From contig NC_013930.1 of NCBI RefSeq assembly GCF_000025545.1, positions 62,001 to 126,000 on the forward strand: DNA of 64,000 bases, in the 5' to 3' direction. This document shows positions 22,642 through 32,025 of the stretch, in pieces; positions within the stretch are counted from its first letter, which is position 1; each line of letters opens with the position of its first letter. The translations under genes were made by a program, and so were the position numbers. The DNA is from Thioalkalivibrio sp. K90mix. GTDB lineage: Bacteria; Pseudomonadota; Gammaproteobacteria; Ectothiorhodospirales; Ectothiorhodospiraceae. The notes beneath the pieces are model-generated. The model was not told the origin of the DNA, did no database searches, and saw nothing but the letters and a program-made list of their open reading frames with translations.

Positions 22642-23352
22642 TCAGATCTCGCCGCGCTCCCAGTCCTCACGCGTCACGACCTGCCACTCGTCGGGATCAC
22701 CCTCGCCAATCAGTAGGCGGGTTTCGTCCCAGCTCCAGATCCCTCGGGTGTCCTCCGTCTCGTCCCCGCCAAAGTTCGGCAGATCCACAAGGCCGCGCTC
22801 TTGAAACCGCTCGGAAGTGTCGTCGTAACGCTCAGCCAGCGCCTCCACCAGCACATCCAGGTCGGACGCATTGCGGATGGCCCGCTCGGCGGCCCACTCC
22901 AGCGAGGCGTCATCCGCATCCCGATATTCGACGGTATCCACCGGCTCCGGACCCTGCGACTGATCCCAGGTGTTGGTGACCCGGTACATCCCGCAGTGAG
23001 CGCAAACCTCGGTGCTGATGATGCCGCCTCCGTGCCCCTGCACACCTGGGTTCTCCTTGAGACCACCCAGTAGCTCGTAGGGGCTGCACCAGTCGTGCTC
23101 ACCCTCCCGGCAATCCGGCTCGTCGGGGTCGATTCGGGCATGCACCGTCGCCTGATCGAGGATGGTTTCCTCACCATCCTCGTCCTCTTCCTTCTCGAAC
23201 ACCGTGGCCTCGGCATACAGCGTCTTGCGCTCAACGCCCCAGTCGCCGTCCTTCAGCCATTCCTCCGCGACCTCACGGGCCTCGACCATCGTCTGCACGT
23301 TGGGGATGGTCTCGGAGTGGCCGCTTTCTTCCCGGTACTCGAATGTGCTCAT
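22642..23352 (-). CDS. Hypothetical protein with cysteine knuckle, 236 residues
   Basis: ATG 23352. Acidic; the centre has CREGEHDWCSPYE and VCAHCGMYR (~80-125), whose Cys and His residues could bind zinc, with W and Y clusters around them. The C-terminal part (DPDEWQVVTREDWERGEI) is compact and acidic. Unrecognised. Driven by a hairpin-less TCGACA promoter at 23353. Confidence 0.65.
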   Translation of the reverse strand: MSTFEYREESGHSETIPNVQTMVEAREVAEEWLKDGDWGVERKTLYAEATVFEKEEDEDGEETILDQATVHARIDPDEPDCREGEHDWCSPYELLGGLKENPGVQGHGGGIISTEVCAHCGMYRVTNTWDQSQGPEPVDTVEYRDADDASLEWAAERAIRNASDLDVLVEALAERYDDTSERFQERGLVDLPNFGGDETEDTRGIWSWDETRLLIGEGDPDEWQVVTREDWERGEI

Positions 23353-23415
23353 GGTTCTCGTCCTTGGATTGTTGAGTTCTCGACCAGGCTATCGAAACGC
23401 GAAGGCGTGTCGAGT
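23353..23415 (-). promoter_or_regulatory. TCGACA-type promoter without hairpin
   Basis: -35 TCGACA (plus-strand TGTCGA near 23408-23413), 16 bp, -10 TAGCCT, then a short leader with AAGGACGAG before ATG 23352. The promoter overlaps the last codons of the 23389 gene. Confidence 0.65.
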
Positions 23416-24090
23416 TTTCCGACCGGCCCCACGACGCATCGGCGCTCCTTCACGCTCGCCCTCTGGGCCGAACCCCTGCGTTAGATAGTCCCCGCCTCCG
23501 GCTTCGCTGCTCAGCTCGTTGTTGCCGTAGAACACCCCGCCGCTCTCCCGCGTCCAGCGCACACGCTCCAGCGCATCGAACAGTGCCACCGCGACCGGGT
23601 GCGAACGCGCCGCCTCGATGACGTGCCGGCCTTCCTCCACGTTCCAGAAGACCGTCCGTTTCGGGGTATCCAGCCGAATCGTGGACTCGAAGGCGAGATC
23701 GATCGCAATCTGCGCATCATTGATCCGGACCACACGCGTCAACGCGGCCGCGTCCAGTCGCTTGCGCGTGGGTACGCGGGGCATCCGCGAGAAATCACAC
23801 CCGCCCCGCTCGTTCTCATACCAACCAAGAACGCTCACCGCGGCCTCGGCCACGGCGCGCTCAACGTTCGAGGGGTTGCGCCCCGCCAGCTCCAGTGCGC
23901 GGCCGTGATAATCGGGGTACGAACCCCGATCGCCCGGCCGCTCGCTCTTCAGGCGCTCGTGGAGCTTCTTGGCCTCGGTTAGCACGCGCTCGCGGAACAG
24001 GGTGTGGGCCTCGACCACCGCTCGCTTCAGCGCGGGCCATTCCTTCGACGGGATCTGGATCTCGCCGACTTCTCGCTCCCAGTGTCCCAT
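23389..24090 (-). CDS. Hypothetical protein, 233 residues
   Basis: ATG 24090. Charged N-terminal helices (EAHTLFRERVLTEAKKLHER, ~28-47) are followed by a mixed domain (VVRINDAQIAIDLAFESTIRL) and a basic C-terminus. No motif recognised. It begins four bases after the stop of the 110-residue gene and shares its module promoter. Confidence 0.65.
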   Translation of the reverse strand: MGHWEREVGEIQIPSKEWPALKRAVVEAHTLFRERVLTEAKKLHERLKSERPGDRGSYPDYHGRALELAGRNPSNVERAVAEAAVSVLGWYENERGGCDFSRMPRVPTRKRLDAAALTRVVRINDAQIAIDLAFESTIRLDTPKRTVFWNVEEGRHVIEAARSHPVAVALFDALERVRWTRESGGVFYGNNELSSEAGGGDYLTQGFGPEGEREGAPMRRGAGRKTRHAFAFR

Positions 24091-24094
24091 GCGG

Positions 24095-24427
24095 TTACCC
24101 CTGGCCCGGGGCCGTCAAGGAAACGACCTGCCAGGTATCCCGAGAAAGGTTCGATTCGCCCGCGTAGTCCTCAGCGGCATTGGGATCGTCGAACGGCCCA
24201 ACGAAGGTCAGGCCATCAAACGGGTTTCCGCTAGCGACAACGTAGAGGGTGGGATGCTCAAGCCCCGCCTTCGCAGCCTGACAGCGTTCGATCTGTGCCA
24301 CCAGAGCGGCGTGATCGTTACGGTCATCCGGGTCTTCGGGGGCGGCAATCTGGCCCGCCTCAATGGCATCCGAGACAAGATCCCAAAGGCGTTCGAGCTG
24401 GCGGACGTATTCGTTGTGAACTTGCAT
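24095..24427 (-). CDS. Hypothetical protein, 110 residues
   Basis: ATG 24427. An N-terminal helical part with a C-terminal strand-rich half (TLYVVASGNPFDGLTFVGPF, then EDYAGESN and TWQVVSL), a fold pattern seen in phage proteins displaying or sensing small ligands, but with no firm match. First gene of a two-gene unit behind module 11. Confidence 0.62.
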   Translation of the reverse strand: MQVHNEYVRQLERLWDLVSDAIEAGQIAAPEDPDDRNDHAALVAQIERCQAAKAGLEHPTLYVVASGNPFDGLTFVGPFDDPNAAEDYAGESNLSRDTWQVVSLTAPGQG

Positions 24428-24506
24428 GATGTTCTACATCCGGCTCCGGGCCGGTTCCGTTGATTGAGATGCCAGCGTATCGAACCCGCCGGATCTGTCG
24501 ATTTCT
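24428..24506 (-). promoter_or_regulatory. Promoter/5'-UTR module 11 (single hairpin)
   Basis: -35 TCGACA (24497-24502), 16 bp, -10 TACGCT, linker CTCAATCAACGGAA identical to module 1, hairpin CCGGC-CCGGA-GCCGG at 24440-24454. The ribosome binding site is weak here. Confidence 0.75.
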
Positions 24507-24520
24507 TTCGTCAGCCCCAA

Positions 24521-24555
24521 AAGAAAAACCCGCGCCGCCGAGGCGACACGGGTGG
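24521..24555 (-). terminator. Rho-independent terminator of the beta-propeller gene
   Basis: Minus strand: ACCCGTGTCGCC pairs with GGCGGCGCGGGT around a short loop and is followed by TTTTTCTTTT. It lies just past the stop at 24596. Confidence 0.75.
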
Positions 24556-24595
24556 GGTAGGGGTAGAAGTTGCCCCAGTTCATTCCGAACGCGCG

Positions 24596-25657
24596 TCAGT
24601 CCGAGGTGCAGGTGTCGCTGGACTGAGCGAACTTGCGAATCGATCGATCCCCGAATGCGACGTAGAGGGTTCCCGTGGGATGGACCATAATGACCTCAAC
24701 GTTTTCGTCGACATTATGAACCCATATCTCATCACCCGAAGGTGAAATCTTTCGGATCGTATTGTCGTAACTTCCGGAGTAGATATTCCCGGCACTATCG
24801 GTTCCGATCGCTCGAATGGAATCGGAGTGACCATTGTATTGCCACTCTTTTCCGCCTGTGCTTGGTTTACTCTTGATCAGGCGGCTGCCGTCGTGACCGC
24901 CTGAAACCAGATCGCCGGAAGACGGATCCATGTGCAAGACCGAGATTCCTCTCCAGTGAGAGTCGGAATTCTCCCATACGAGGCTTCCGTCCAGGTTGTG
25001 TTTGGCGATAAGTCCGCTGGATGAAAGCGAAGCGGAATAGACATTGCCCGTCTGATCCGTGACAGCCGCGACGACATTTCCGTCATGCGTATATGCGATC
25101 CACTCATGATCCCCTGTGGCGCTCGCCTTGTAGAGCCGGTTATCCCGTCCCCCCGCATAAACAGCCCCATCAGGGGATACAGCAACGGAAAGAACCCGGT
25201 TCTGGGGGTGGGTATGCTCCCAGATTTCACCCCCGCTCCCGCTGTTAATTTTTCGAACGTTCTCTCCGGCGCCACCAGCCAAAACGATATGCCCATCAGG
25301 CCCGAGAGCGAGGTCCTCAATGATCCCGGAGTGATCGGTGTATTCCCAAAGGATGCTGTAGTCGTCGCCCGAGCGTTTGACGAGATCTGATCCATGGGTG
25401 TGGAAGATGTTGCCATCCACCCCCATGATGATGGACCTGACCAAATTTCCGCTACTCTTCTTGATGATGTCGACTTCTGCTATTTCATCCCCATCGCAGA
25501 GATCACCCCCATCACCCCCACCGGTCGCCACGAAACTCGCGGTGTCGGGAAGGATGACGCGGTAGTTGGCACTTTCGGCGAAGGCGGCCCCGCCCAGGGA
25601 CAGCGCCAGGCTGGCGACTGCCAGGGCTTTCAGGGGGATTCGGTAATCGAGCTTCAT
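24596..25657 (-). CDS. Secreted beta-propeller (WD40/PQQ-like repeat) protein
   Basis: 353 residues from ATG 25657 (MKLDYRIPLKALAVASLAL), preceded by CAAGGAGCG; a farther ATG at 25750 would hide the signal peptide. Cleavage is likely after GGAAFA. The mature protein has about six ~40-residue repeats with GHS/GNIYSGSYDNTIRKISPSG-type blades, as in WD40/PQQ-like propellers. It should be periplasmic or extracellular. Two cysteines near the ends (LCDGDE and DTCTSD) might close the propeller. A second, leaderless propeller-like protein lies at 57783. Ligand unknown. Confidence 0.8.
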   Translation of the reverse strand: MKLDYRIPLKALAVASLALSLGGAAFAESANYRVILPDTASFVATGGGDGGDLCDGDEIAEVDIIKKSSGNLVRSIIMGVDGNIFHTHGSDLVKRSGDDYSILWEYTDHSGIIEDLALGPDGHIVLAGGAGENVRKINSGSGGEIWEHTHPQNRVLSVAVSPDGAVYAGGRDNRLYKASATGDHEWIAYTHDGNVVAAVTDQTGNVYSASLSSSGLIAKHNLDGSLVWENSDSHWRGISVLHMDPSSGDLVSGGHDGSRLIKSKPSTGGKEWQYNGHSDSIRAIGTDSAGNIYSGSYDNTIRKISPSGDEIWVHNVDENVEVIMVHPTGTLYVAFGDRSIRKFAQSSDTCTSD

Positions 25658-25944
25658 AGGACGCTCCTTGTCCAAGGCGGCGGTAGTTGTCGAACCGGGC
25701 CGGTTCATCAGACCGAGGGCGGTGGTGAGGGCGAGCGGTAGGGTGTTCATGGCGGCAATCCTTTCCGTGCGTGGGGATCAGAAAGGCCGATTGCCGGGCA
25801 CTTCGGGGTGTTGTGTTCCGCCCCCCCTTGGTGAAGGGGCTCGGGTCGCCTCCGTGCGCACGCAACAGGCCATCAATCCACTGACAGTCCTGTTCGTATG
25901 ATCCGGCAGCAGGGGGGGGTTCCGTCAAATACCGTTTTTCACCG
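25658..25944. other. Intergenic region with G-rich tracts
   Basis: No gene supported. Only a possible N-terminal extension of the propeller gene (ATG 25750) overlaps it. It contains several runs of G or C (for example at 25826-25833 and 25911-25919). A promoter for the propeller gene should lie here, but I cannot fix it. Confidence 0.35.
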
Positions 25945-25988
25945 TCAAGCCCAGTCAGCACACGAAGCCTCGGGGACCTCCTCCAGGG

Positions 25989-26381
25989 TCAACCCAACCG
26001 CGCCCCGCTCCACCCGGTTCTCCCGCAACATGGCACCAGCGTGTCCCGGCAGAAACCCGCGTCGGTGAAGAACATCCTCGCCTGCCGGGCGATCGCATTG
26101 GATTCCGAACCCGGCCAGGCAAAAACCCCCTGGGAGAAATCGATCGACACGCACAGATCCGAGAACAGCCGCACCAGATAGATGTAATCGGACTCGGAGA
26201 GGGCGTTCACTACGTCATCGCCGAAATCTTCGAACTGGATGGAAGCCTCACCGCCCTCGCCCTCGGCCGGGCGGAACAGCCAGACCGACCCCGCCGGGAT
26301 CAGGTCGAACGCAGGCGTGTACGAGAGGCGAAACGGTGCGGGTGGATGGTCGGGGTATTGGTCGGTGCTGCAAACGTACAT
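25989..26381 (-). CDS. Hypothetical protein, probably frameshifted near its 3' end
   Basis: ATG 26381 gives 130 residues; the first ~110 read as a normal acidic globular protein (SIQFEDFGDDVVNALSESDY). The end (VPCCGRTGWSGARLG) looks out of frame. The neighbouring frame continues as AMLRENRVERGAVGLTLEEV and stops at 25945, which is a more natural C-terminus. A single-base shift near 26035-26050 would join them. It may be a sequencing error, a pseudogene or a real alternative end. No family recognised. Confidence 0.5.
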   Translation of the reverse strand: MYVCSTDQYPDHPPAPFRLSYTPAFDLIPAGSVWLFRPAEGEGGEASIQFEDFGDDVVNALSESDYIYLVRLFSDLCVSIDFSQGVFAWPGSESNAIARQARMFFTDAGFCRDTLVPCCGRTGWSGARLG

Positions 26382-26494
26382 CGGGCCTCCTTGGCGGTTG
26401 GACAGGGAAACGATAGCAAGTCGCCCGACCTTGTCTGTTGGCAGGCGCGACCGGCGCCGCCCGGAGAACGAATACCGCCCTCCGGGTGCGCCTC

Positions 26495-29400
26495 TTACGC
26501 AGCGTGTTCCAGATCCGAAAACAGATCCAAGGTTTCCCCGGTCATCGGGCGGGCAAAGCCGGTCACCGGGTCCACCGCCCCTTCAGCGTCGGCCGCCTCC
26601 GGCAGCGGGGCGTCATCCTCCGCCAGCGCAAACGCCATGGCCGGTTCATCCTCGACCGGGGGCATATCCTCCGCCTCGACCTCGGGGGTCTCCGGTACCG
26701 ACCCGGCGCCCCCGCTTTCGGCCAGGGCCGCCGGGGTAATGATCGGCCCGTGCTCGGCCAGCCATTCGGAAAAGGTCGGCTCCGGCGGGGCCTCGACCTC
26801 CGCTGCGTCTTCGGACGTCTCGTCCTCGGTCTTCTTCTCGGCCAGCTCTTGTTCGATCTCCAGAATCCGAGCCCCCAGATCCGAAAGCGCCTCGCGGGTG
26901 ACCGGCGGCTCCCGGTCCAATACCTGCTGCGCGCCCTCGATGTCCTGATGGAACTGCGACCACATCCGGTCGATCCGCCCGCGGCCCTCGTCCTGGAGTT
27001 TTTCGACCATCCCGGACAGACGACGGCTCAGGCCATTGATGTTGATTTTCTCGCCTTGGCCGTAGGTGGTCTCCGCCCCGAGAAAACGCCCGACGAGATC
27101 CAGACGGGTGCGAACGCCGCTCCCCATCGTCAGCTTGAGTTCCAGTCCATTGAGCGCCCCGACAGCCGCCCCCTTGCGGAGCGCATGCTTGGGGGCCTTC
27201 ATCGCCTGGTTGATCGCCCGCGTCAACAGATCCGCGAAGGCCTCACGATCCTGCACGGACTGGGATTCCCCCCGAACCGACAGCGTCAGCTCCGCATACC
27301 CGGAAAGATCCGCCAGGTCCGCATCGCAGTCGGCCGCCCAGCGCTGGATATCCCGTTCGCGGGCATCCTTGCGCGACAGTACGCCCTCGGCCTCGAACCG
27401 CGCCCGGCGGTCGCCGCGCAGCAGGCTTTCCATGCGCTTGTATTCCTCCTGAAGCTCGAAATGCTCCAGGACGCGGGGGTTACCCGACAACTCGGCCTTC
27501 ATCGCCGCAAAACCGCTCTCCACCGCATCGGAATCGGCATCCGTCACCGTGCGGTCGTTGACCGTACCCTTGCGGATCTGGTTGATGAAGTGCGCCTTCT
27601 GCTCGAGGATCGCCCAACGCATCGCGTCCAGAGTCAGCATCGTGCCATAGCGGTACAGCGCCACCTCGAAGCCGGGTACGGTCTCCAGCAGGTGGTTCCC
27701 GCGCCGATCAATGCGGCCGTCACGCTGCTCCACGTCGGAGGGCCGGAACGGCGCATCCAGGTCATGCTTGGCGACCAGGCGTTCTTGTACGTTCATGCCC
27801 TCGCCCATGCGGAACGTGGACCCGATCAGCACACGGACATCGCCGCGGCGAACCTTGCGAAACAGCTCCTTCTTTTTGCGCGGCGTCGGCGCATCATGGA
27901 TGAAGGCGATCTCCCGCGCGGGCATCCCGAGGTCAATCAGCTTGGCCTTGAGGTCGTTGTAAAGGTCGTGGCCTTCATCCCCCGAACCCTTCGGGGTCCC
28001 CGAGTCGGCAAAGATCAACTGGGTGCCCCGGTACGCGTTCCAGCGCAGGTATTCCCGGCAGACGTTGCGGCAGCACTCGTTGACCTTCGACCCGGCAAAG
28101 TCGGGCGCGTCGGGGGTGAACATCCGGGCATCCAGCGCGATCTTGCCCGCATCGCTGAAGATCTTCAGCGCGTTATCCACTTTCGGATCGACGGAGGACA
28201 TGGTATCCGCACGCTTCACAATCTCCGCCATCAACGCCGCCTGGGTCGGGCTGCGCTCGGCGTGCACCATGATCGGACCACCCTCGCGCTGCGGCGGGGT
28301 CGGCCATTCCAGCCCCTTTTCGGCATAGATCGCCTGAAGGTCCGGCTTGTGCACCACATCCGCAAACTGGGAATACAGCCGCATCAACTCCGGCAGATTG
28401 TTGAACGCACGGAACCGGGTCTTGAGCTGATAACCACCGGTGGACGTCAGCTCGTAGGAAGCGGTCGGGGTGGCGAACAGCGAGGCCCAGGCGTCGAAAT
28501 GCTCGATGCCCATTTCCTGCAACACATCCAGCGCCAGGAAGCGCAGGACCGTGCACATCTCGGCCACAGAGTTCGAGATCGGGGTCCCGGTCAGCAGTAC
28601 GAGACCGCCCGGGCCCGGCTTTTCCTGAATCCAGCGCGCCTTCAGCAGCAGATCGAACGCCGCCATGGAGCCATCCGGCTTTCCGAGGCCGCCCACGCCA
28701 TGATGCTCGGTCATGTAGAACAGGTTCTTGAAGGCCTTGTGGTACTCATCCACCAGGACCGAATCGATGCCCATGTCATCCAGGGTCACCGTGCGATCCT
28801 TCGGGCGACGCTCGACCAGCTTTTCGATCTTGTTCTCGATGCGCTTTTTCGCGCGCTCCATCGAACGCACGGTCTGCCGGCAGTCGTTGGATTCTTTCGC
28901 CTTCCGGATGCCGTCCTCGAGGCTTTCCTGAATCTCGTCCAGGATCGTCGATTTGGTATGCGGGGGCATGTCGATAAACTGGAACGACGAGTGCGGAACA
29001 ATCACGGCATCCCATTCGTTCATTGCGATCCGGGCAAACAGCCGGGAGCGCTTGGACCCGGCGAACTCATCCTCGGAGGCCGCGAGCACGCGGGCATCCG
29101 GGAACGCCTTGCGGAACTCGTCGGCCCACTGCCCAACCAGGTGCGATGGCACCACGAAACACGGCTTGTTCACGCGCCCCATGCGCTTCGCCAGCATGGC
29201 CCCGGTAATGGCGGTCAGGGTCTTGCCCGCCCCCACCACATGATCGATCAGGGCGGTGCCGTCCTGCGCGATTCGCCAGGCCGCGTCGATCTGGTGGCGG
29301 TCGTAAACGAACGCCCCGGAGGACCCCGGCAGCGTGCCGTCCTCGTTCAGCAGAAAACCGCCGTCATACTGCGGGGTAACGTAGCAGTTGAAGCGCTCGT

Positions 29401-31624
29401 TGTAGATCCCTTCCAGGCGTTCCCGGCGGTCGGCATCCGCCATCAACCAGTCCTCCCAGGCCTCCCGGATCGCGCGCGCCCGTTCCTCGACCTGGCGGGT
29501 CGCATCCATGTCCTGCACCCGCGACCCGTCGATCAGTGTGGTGTACACGGTCAGGGAACGGTTGTTGCAGATGCGCTCGAAGATGCGGGTAAAGGGCCAG
29601 TCGTCCGACGCGCCCCACTCCTTCTGGTTCTTCGCCCGGTTGATCCGGGAGGGATCCGCGAAATGCCACAGACCGGCCACGTATTCGGGCAGGCTGCGGT
29701 ACTCGACCTCCACCAGGGAGCGCGCGAAATCCGCCAGCACATCGCCCGGCAGCCAGGCCGCGCCCACCGGCACCACGATATCGGCCGCGGCCACCGGTTC
29801 CGGCAGCACGGACTCCAGCGCATCCACGTTCGCCTGGAATTGCGGATGCTGCTCGGCATACTGGCGCGCGGTCTCCAGCTTTTCGCGCACGTTCCCGGAA
29901 AGGTATTGCTTGCGCGAAACCCAGAGGCCGACCAGCGGATGGGTCGGGAAGATCTGCCCGGTGAGCGCGTCCACCAGCGTCTTGCTGTCGAGTCCGCTGC
30001 GGCGAATCATGCGCTCCATGTCCACCCCGCCGGTCGCCTTCAGGGAGTCCAGCAAGGCCGCCTCGGGGGTCTTCGGGCGCGCGTTCGCCGGTTCCGGAAA
30101 CACCGTGCGCCGGTGCAGTACATCCGATTCCGACCAGGAGGGCTCGCGCGGCTCATCATCCGCCTTGGCGGCCGCCGCCGGGGTCATGCCGGGGTCGTAA
30201 TCCAGCTCCAGCCCTTGCAGCAGCGCGTAATCCGGATCCTCGCCCATGACACCGGCATTGGTGCGGTCGTGGATCGCCTTGTAGCGCTGGGAGAAGGCCC
30301 GGTAGGCATCGCGCAGCCCGGCCCGCTGATCGTTCAGTTCCGACACCGGCGCATCGCGCCCCTCGGCATCCAGCAGGTCACGGAGCCGGTCGCGCAGATC
30401 GAGCATGCCTTTCAGGCGATCGAGCTTGGCGCCCTTCAGGCGCGGGGCCCAGCACCAGCGTTCGGTATCGCCATGATCCGGAAGGCGCTGCACGGCCTCG
30501 CCGGTATTGCGATCCAGGGCAAAACCGAACACCTGGGCGTACCACTTCGACTCCGGCTCGATGGCCGGATCATGCGCGTCGAGCACCAGGGCATCGGTCA
30601 CGACCGGCCCCAGATCCCGCGCCATCGCGACATCCAGCGCATCCGCCCAACCGGGCGCGGTATCGGTCACATTCAGGGCTGGCTTGTAGAAGCGATCCCG
30701 CTCGATGCTGGCCGCCCCCAGAATATGATCCGGGAAGGTGTCGAAGTGCCGGTTGATGGACACGCGCTCGCCATCGGCCATGAAGTCTTCACGATGCAGC
30801 CAATCATCCATGTTGGCGTGAATGCCGTTGGCCTCGTCCACGCGCTGGAGGAACACCACATCGGTGATCACCTCGGCCCCGGCGTCCTTGAAGACCTCCA
30901 CCGGCAGGCGGTAGGCGGCCAGCAGGCGGGTGTGGTCCAGCAGCCAATCGCGCGCATCATCGAAGCCATCCAGGGCGTAGCGGGACACCACGAACGCCCC
31001 GACGCCGCCGGCCCGGACCTTTTTCATGGCCTTCGCCATGGTGAAGGTGTGGATGGAACCCTTGAGCTTTTTCGCCGTGCGGTCGAACACCGTGCGCGCG
31101 TCGTAGGGCGGATTGCCGATGGCGGCATCAAACGCCTCGTCCTGAAGGGACACGGCCTCGAACGGCTTCTCCACGATGTAATGCCCCGGATACAGCGCCT
31201 TCGCCAGGCGCGCGGAGACCGCATCAATCTCGATACCGGTGACCGTGATGTGATCGCGCAGGGCATCCGGTACGTGCTCGATGAACGCACCCGACCCCAC
31301 CGTGGGCTCGAGGACACGCCCGCCGGCAAAGCCCAGGCGGGCGAGACCGGACCACATGAGCCGGACCAGCGATTCGGGGGTGAAGTAGGCATCCAGCACC
31401 GAAGCACGCATGGAAGCGTACTCGTCGGGCGTGACCAGCCCCAGCAGTTTTTGCCGGGTGTCGGCATGCTCGCCCTTCTCGTCGTCGAACACCGCCGCCA
31501 ACGCACCCCAGCCGTGGTAGGCCTTGAGCGTGCCGCGCTCGGCGTCGGTCAGATCCCGCGGGGCCGCTTGCAGGTCCGCGAGCAGTTCGAGGGCATCGAG
31601 ATTTTCCTGAATCTTGCCTTGCAT
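26495..31624 (-). CDS. DarB-like N6-adenine methylase / SF2 helicase fusion
   Basis: 1709 residues from ATG 31624 (MQGKIQENLD), after GGAG. N-terminal third: methyltransferase motif I (LEPTVGSGAFI) and the catalytic NPPY (AIGNPPYDARTVF). Middle and end: SF2 helicase with Walker A (VVGAGKTLTAITG), DExH-type box (VLVDEYHKAF), LTGTPISNS (motif III) and motif VI (EQRDGRIDRRG). The layout matches large plasmid and phage proteins of the DarB type, which in phage P1 protect incoming DNA against type I restriction. The C-terminal ~150 residues are acidic and Pro-rich. Antirestriction is the leading hypothesis; a defence role is the alternative. Confidence 0.85.
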   Translation of the reverse strand: MQGKIQENLDALELLADLQAAPRDLTDAERGTLKAYHGWGALAAVFDDEKGEHADTRQKLLGLVTPDEYASMRASVLDAYFTPESLVRLMWSGLARLGFAGGRVLEPTVGSGAFIEHVPDALRDHITVTGIEIDAVSARLAKALYPGHYIVEKPFEAVSLQDEAFDAAIGNPPYDARTVFDRTAKKLKGSIHTFTMAKAMKKVRAGGVGAFVVSRYALDGFDDARDWLLDHTRLLAAYRLPVEVFKDAGAEVITDVVFLQRVDEANGIHANMDDWLHREDFMADGERVSINRHFDTFPDHILGAASIERDRFYKPALNVTDTAPGWADALDVAMARDLGPVVTDALVLDAHDPAIEPESKWYAQVFGFALDRNTGEAVQRLPDHGDTERWCWAPRLKGAKLDRLKGMLDLRDRLRDLLDAEGRDAPVSELNDQRAGLRDAYRAFSQRYKAIHDRTNAGVMGEDPDYALLQGLELDYDPGMTPAAAAKADDEPREPSWSESDVLHRRTVFPEPANARPKTPEAALLDSLKATGGVDMERMIRRSGLDSKTLVDALTGQIFPTHPLVGLWVSRKQYLSGNVREKLETARQYAEQHPQFQANVDALESVLPEPVAAADIVVPVGAAWLPGDVLADFARSLVEVEYRSLPEYVAGLWHFADPSRINRAKNQKEWGASDDWPFTRIFERICNNRSLTVYTTLIDGSRVQDMDATRQVEERARAIREAWEDWLMADADRRERLEGIYNERFNCYVTPQYDGGFLLNEDGTLPGSSGAFVYDRHQIDAAWRIAQDGTALIDHVVGAGKTLTAITGAMLAKRMGRVNKPCFVVPSHLVGQWADEFRKAFPDARVLAASEDEFAGSKRSRLFARIAMNEWDAVIVPHSSFQFIDMPPHTKSTILDEIQESLEDGIRKAKESNDCRQTVRSMERAKKRIENKIEKLVERRPKDRTVTLDDMGIDSVLVDEYHKAFKNLFYMTEHHGVGGLGKPDGSMAAFDLLLKARWIQEKPGPGGLVLLTGTPISNSVAEMCTVLRFLALDVLQEMGIEHFDAWASLFATPTASYELTSTGGYQLKTRFRAFNNLPELMRLYSQFADVVHKPDLQAIYAEKGLEWPTPPQREGGPIMVHAERSPTQAALMAEIVKRADTMSSVDPKVDNALKIFSDAGKIALDARMFTPDAPDFAGSKVNECCRNVCREYLRWNAYRGTQLIFADSGTPKGSGDEGHDLYNDLKAKLIDLGMPAREIAFIHDAPTPRKKKELFRKVRRGDVRVLIGSTFRMGEGMNVQERLVAKHDLDAPFRPSDVEQRDGRIDRRGNHLLETVPGFEVALYRYGTMLTLDAMRWAILEQKAHFINQIRKGTVNDRTVTDADSDAVESGFAAMKAELSGNPRVLEHFELQEEYKRMESLLRGDRRARFEAEGVLSRKDARERDIQRWAADCDADLADLSGYAELTLSVRGESQSVQDREAFADLLTRAINQAMKAPKHALRKGAAVGALNGLELKLTMGSGVRTRLDLVGRFLGAETTYGQGEKININGLSRRLSGMVEKLQDEGRGRIDRMWSQFHQDIEGAQQVLDREPPVTREALSDLGARILEIEQELAEKKTEDETSEDAAEVEAPPEPTFSEWLAEHGPIITPAALAESGGAGSVPETPEVEAEDMPPVEDEPAMAFALAEDDAPLPEAADAEGAVDPVTGFARPMTGETLDLFSDLEHAA

Positions 31625-31734
31625 GGCGTTCTCCAAACCGGCTGCGGGCCGGGCATCCGCCACCCGGAAAAGCGCGGGTGGATCGCTGCTTGAACACGGA
31701 CCAATCTACGGGAAAAACCCGCCCTGTCGATTTC
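31625..31734 (-). promoter_or_regulatory. Promoter/5'-UTR module 12 (double hairpin)
   Basis: -35 TCGACA (31725-31730), -10 TAGATT near 31704-31709, hairpin CCACCCG...CGGGTGG at 31660-31681 (paired changes on both arms), hairpin CCGGC-CCGCA-GCCGG at 31638-31652, then GGAG and ATG 31624. The -35 lies within the loop region of a terminator hairpin. Confidence 0.75.
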
Positions 31735-31750
31735 TTGAAGGGCGGGTTTT
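31713..31750 (-). terminator. Terminator of the 87-residue gene, overlapping module 12
   Basis: Minus strand: AAAACCCGCCCT pairs with AGGGCGGGTTTT around a 13-nt loop and ends in a T-run. It follows the stop at 31762. The loop carries most of the TCGACA box of the next gene's promoter, so termination and re-initiation share the same 40 bp. Confidence 0.75.
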
Positions 31751-31761
31751 GCGGCGGGGCG

Positions 31762-32025
31762 TCAGTCGATGACGCCCGAGGGCGGAACGATCTGCGGGGT
31801 ATCCAGGCATACCCCCTTGGGGAGATCATTCTTGGCGGCCTTGAGTGCCGGATTGGGTAGACGAAGGCCAACCGGTTTCACGAACACTGCACGGCCATAC
31901 CCCAACCCCTCGAAGCTCACGGTCCGAGCGCGAAGGCGGTCATACGCCAGTCCATGATCGAAAAGCACCGAAGCGACGATCTTTTTCGCCTCGGCAGAAC
32001 TGTACTCACCGGGAATGCTCGGCAT
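31762..32025 (-). CDS. Hypothetical protein, 87 residues
   Basis: ATG 32025. A helical start (SSAEAKKIVASVLFDHGLAYD), then a strand-rich middle (TVSFEGLGYGRAVFVKPVG) and a proline-rich end. This resembles small phage-type proteins of unknown function. Complete, behind module 13, with its own terminator. Confidence 0.65.
   Translation of the reverse strand: MPSIPGEYSSAEAKKIVASVLFDHGLAYDRLRARTVSFEGLGYGRAVFVKPVGLRLPNPALKAAKNDLPKGVCLDTPQIVPPSGVID

Noticed and set aside
26438-31693. A 1751-codon open frame on the plus strand opposite the methylase-helicase
   Set aside because: It mirrors the real gene in GC-rich DNA with strong codon bias, is rich in Arg/His/Gly, has no motif, and lacks a ribosome binding site; an antisense shadow.
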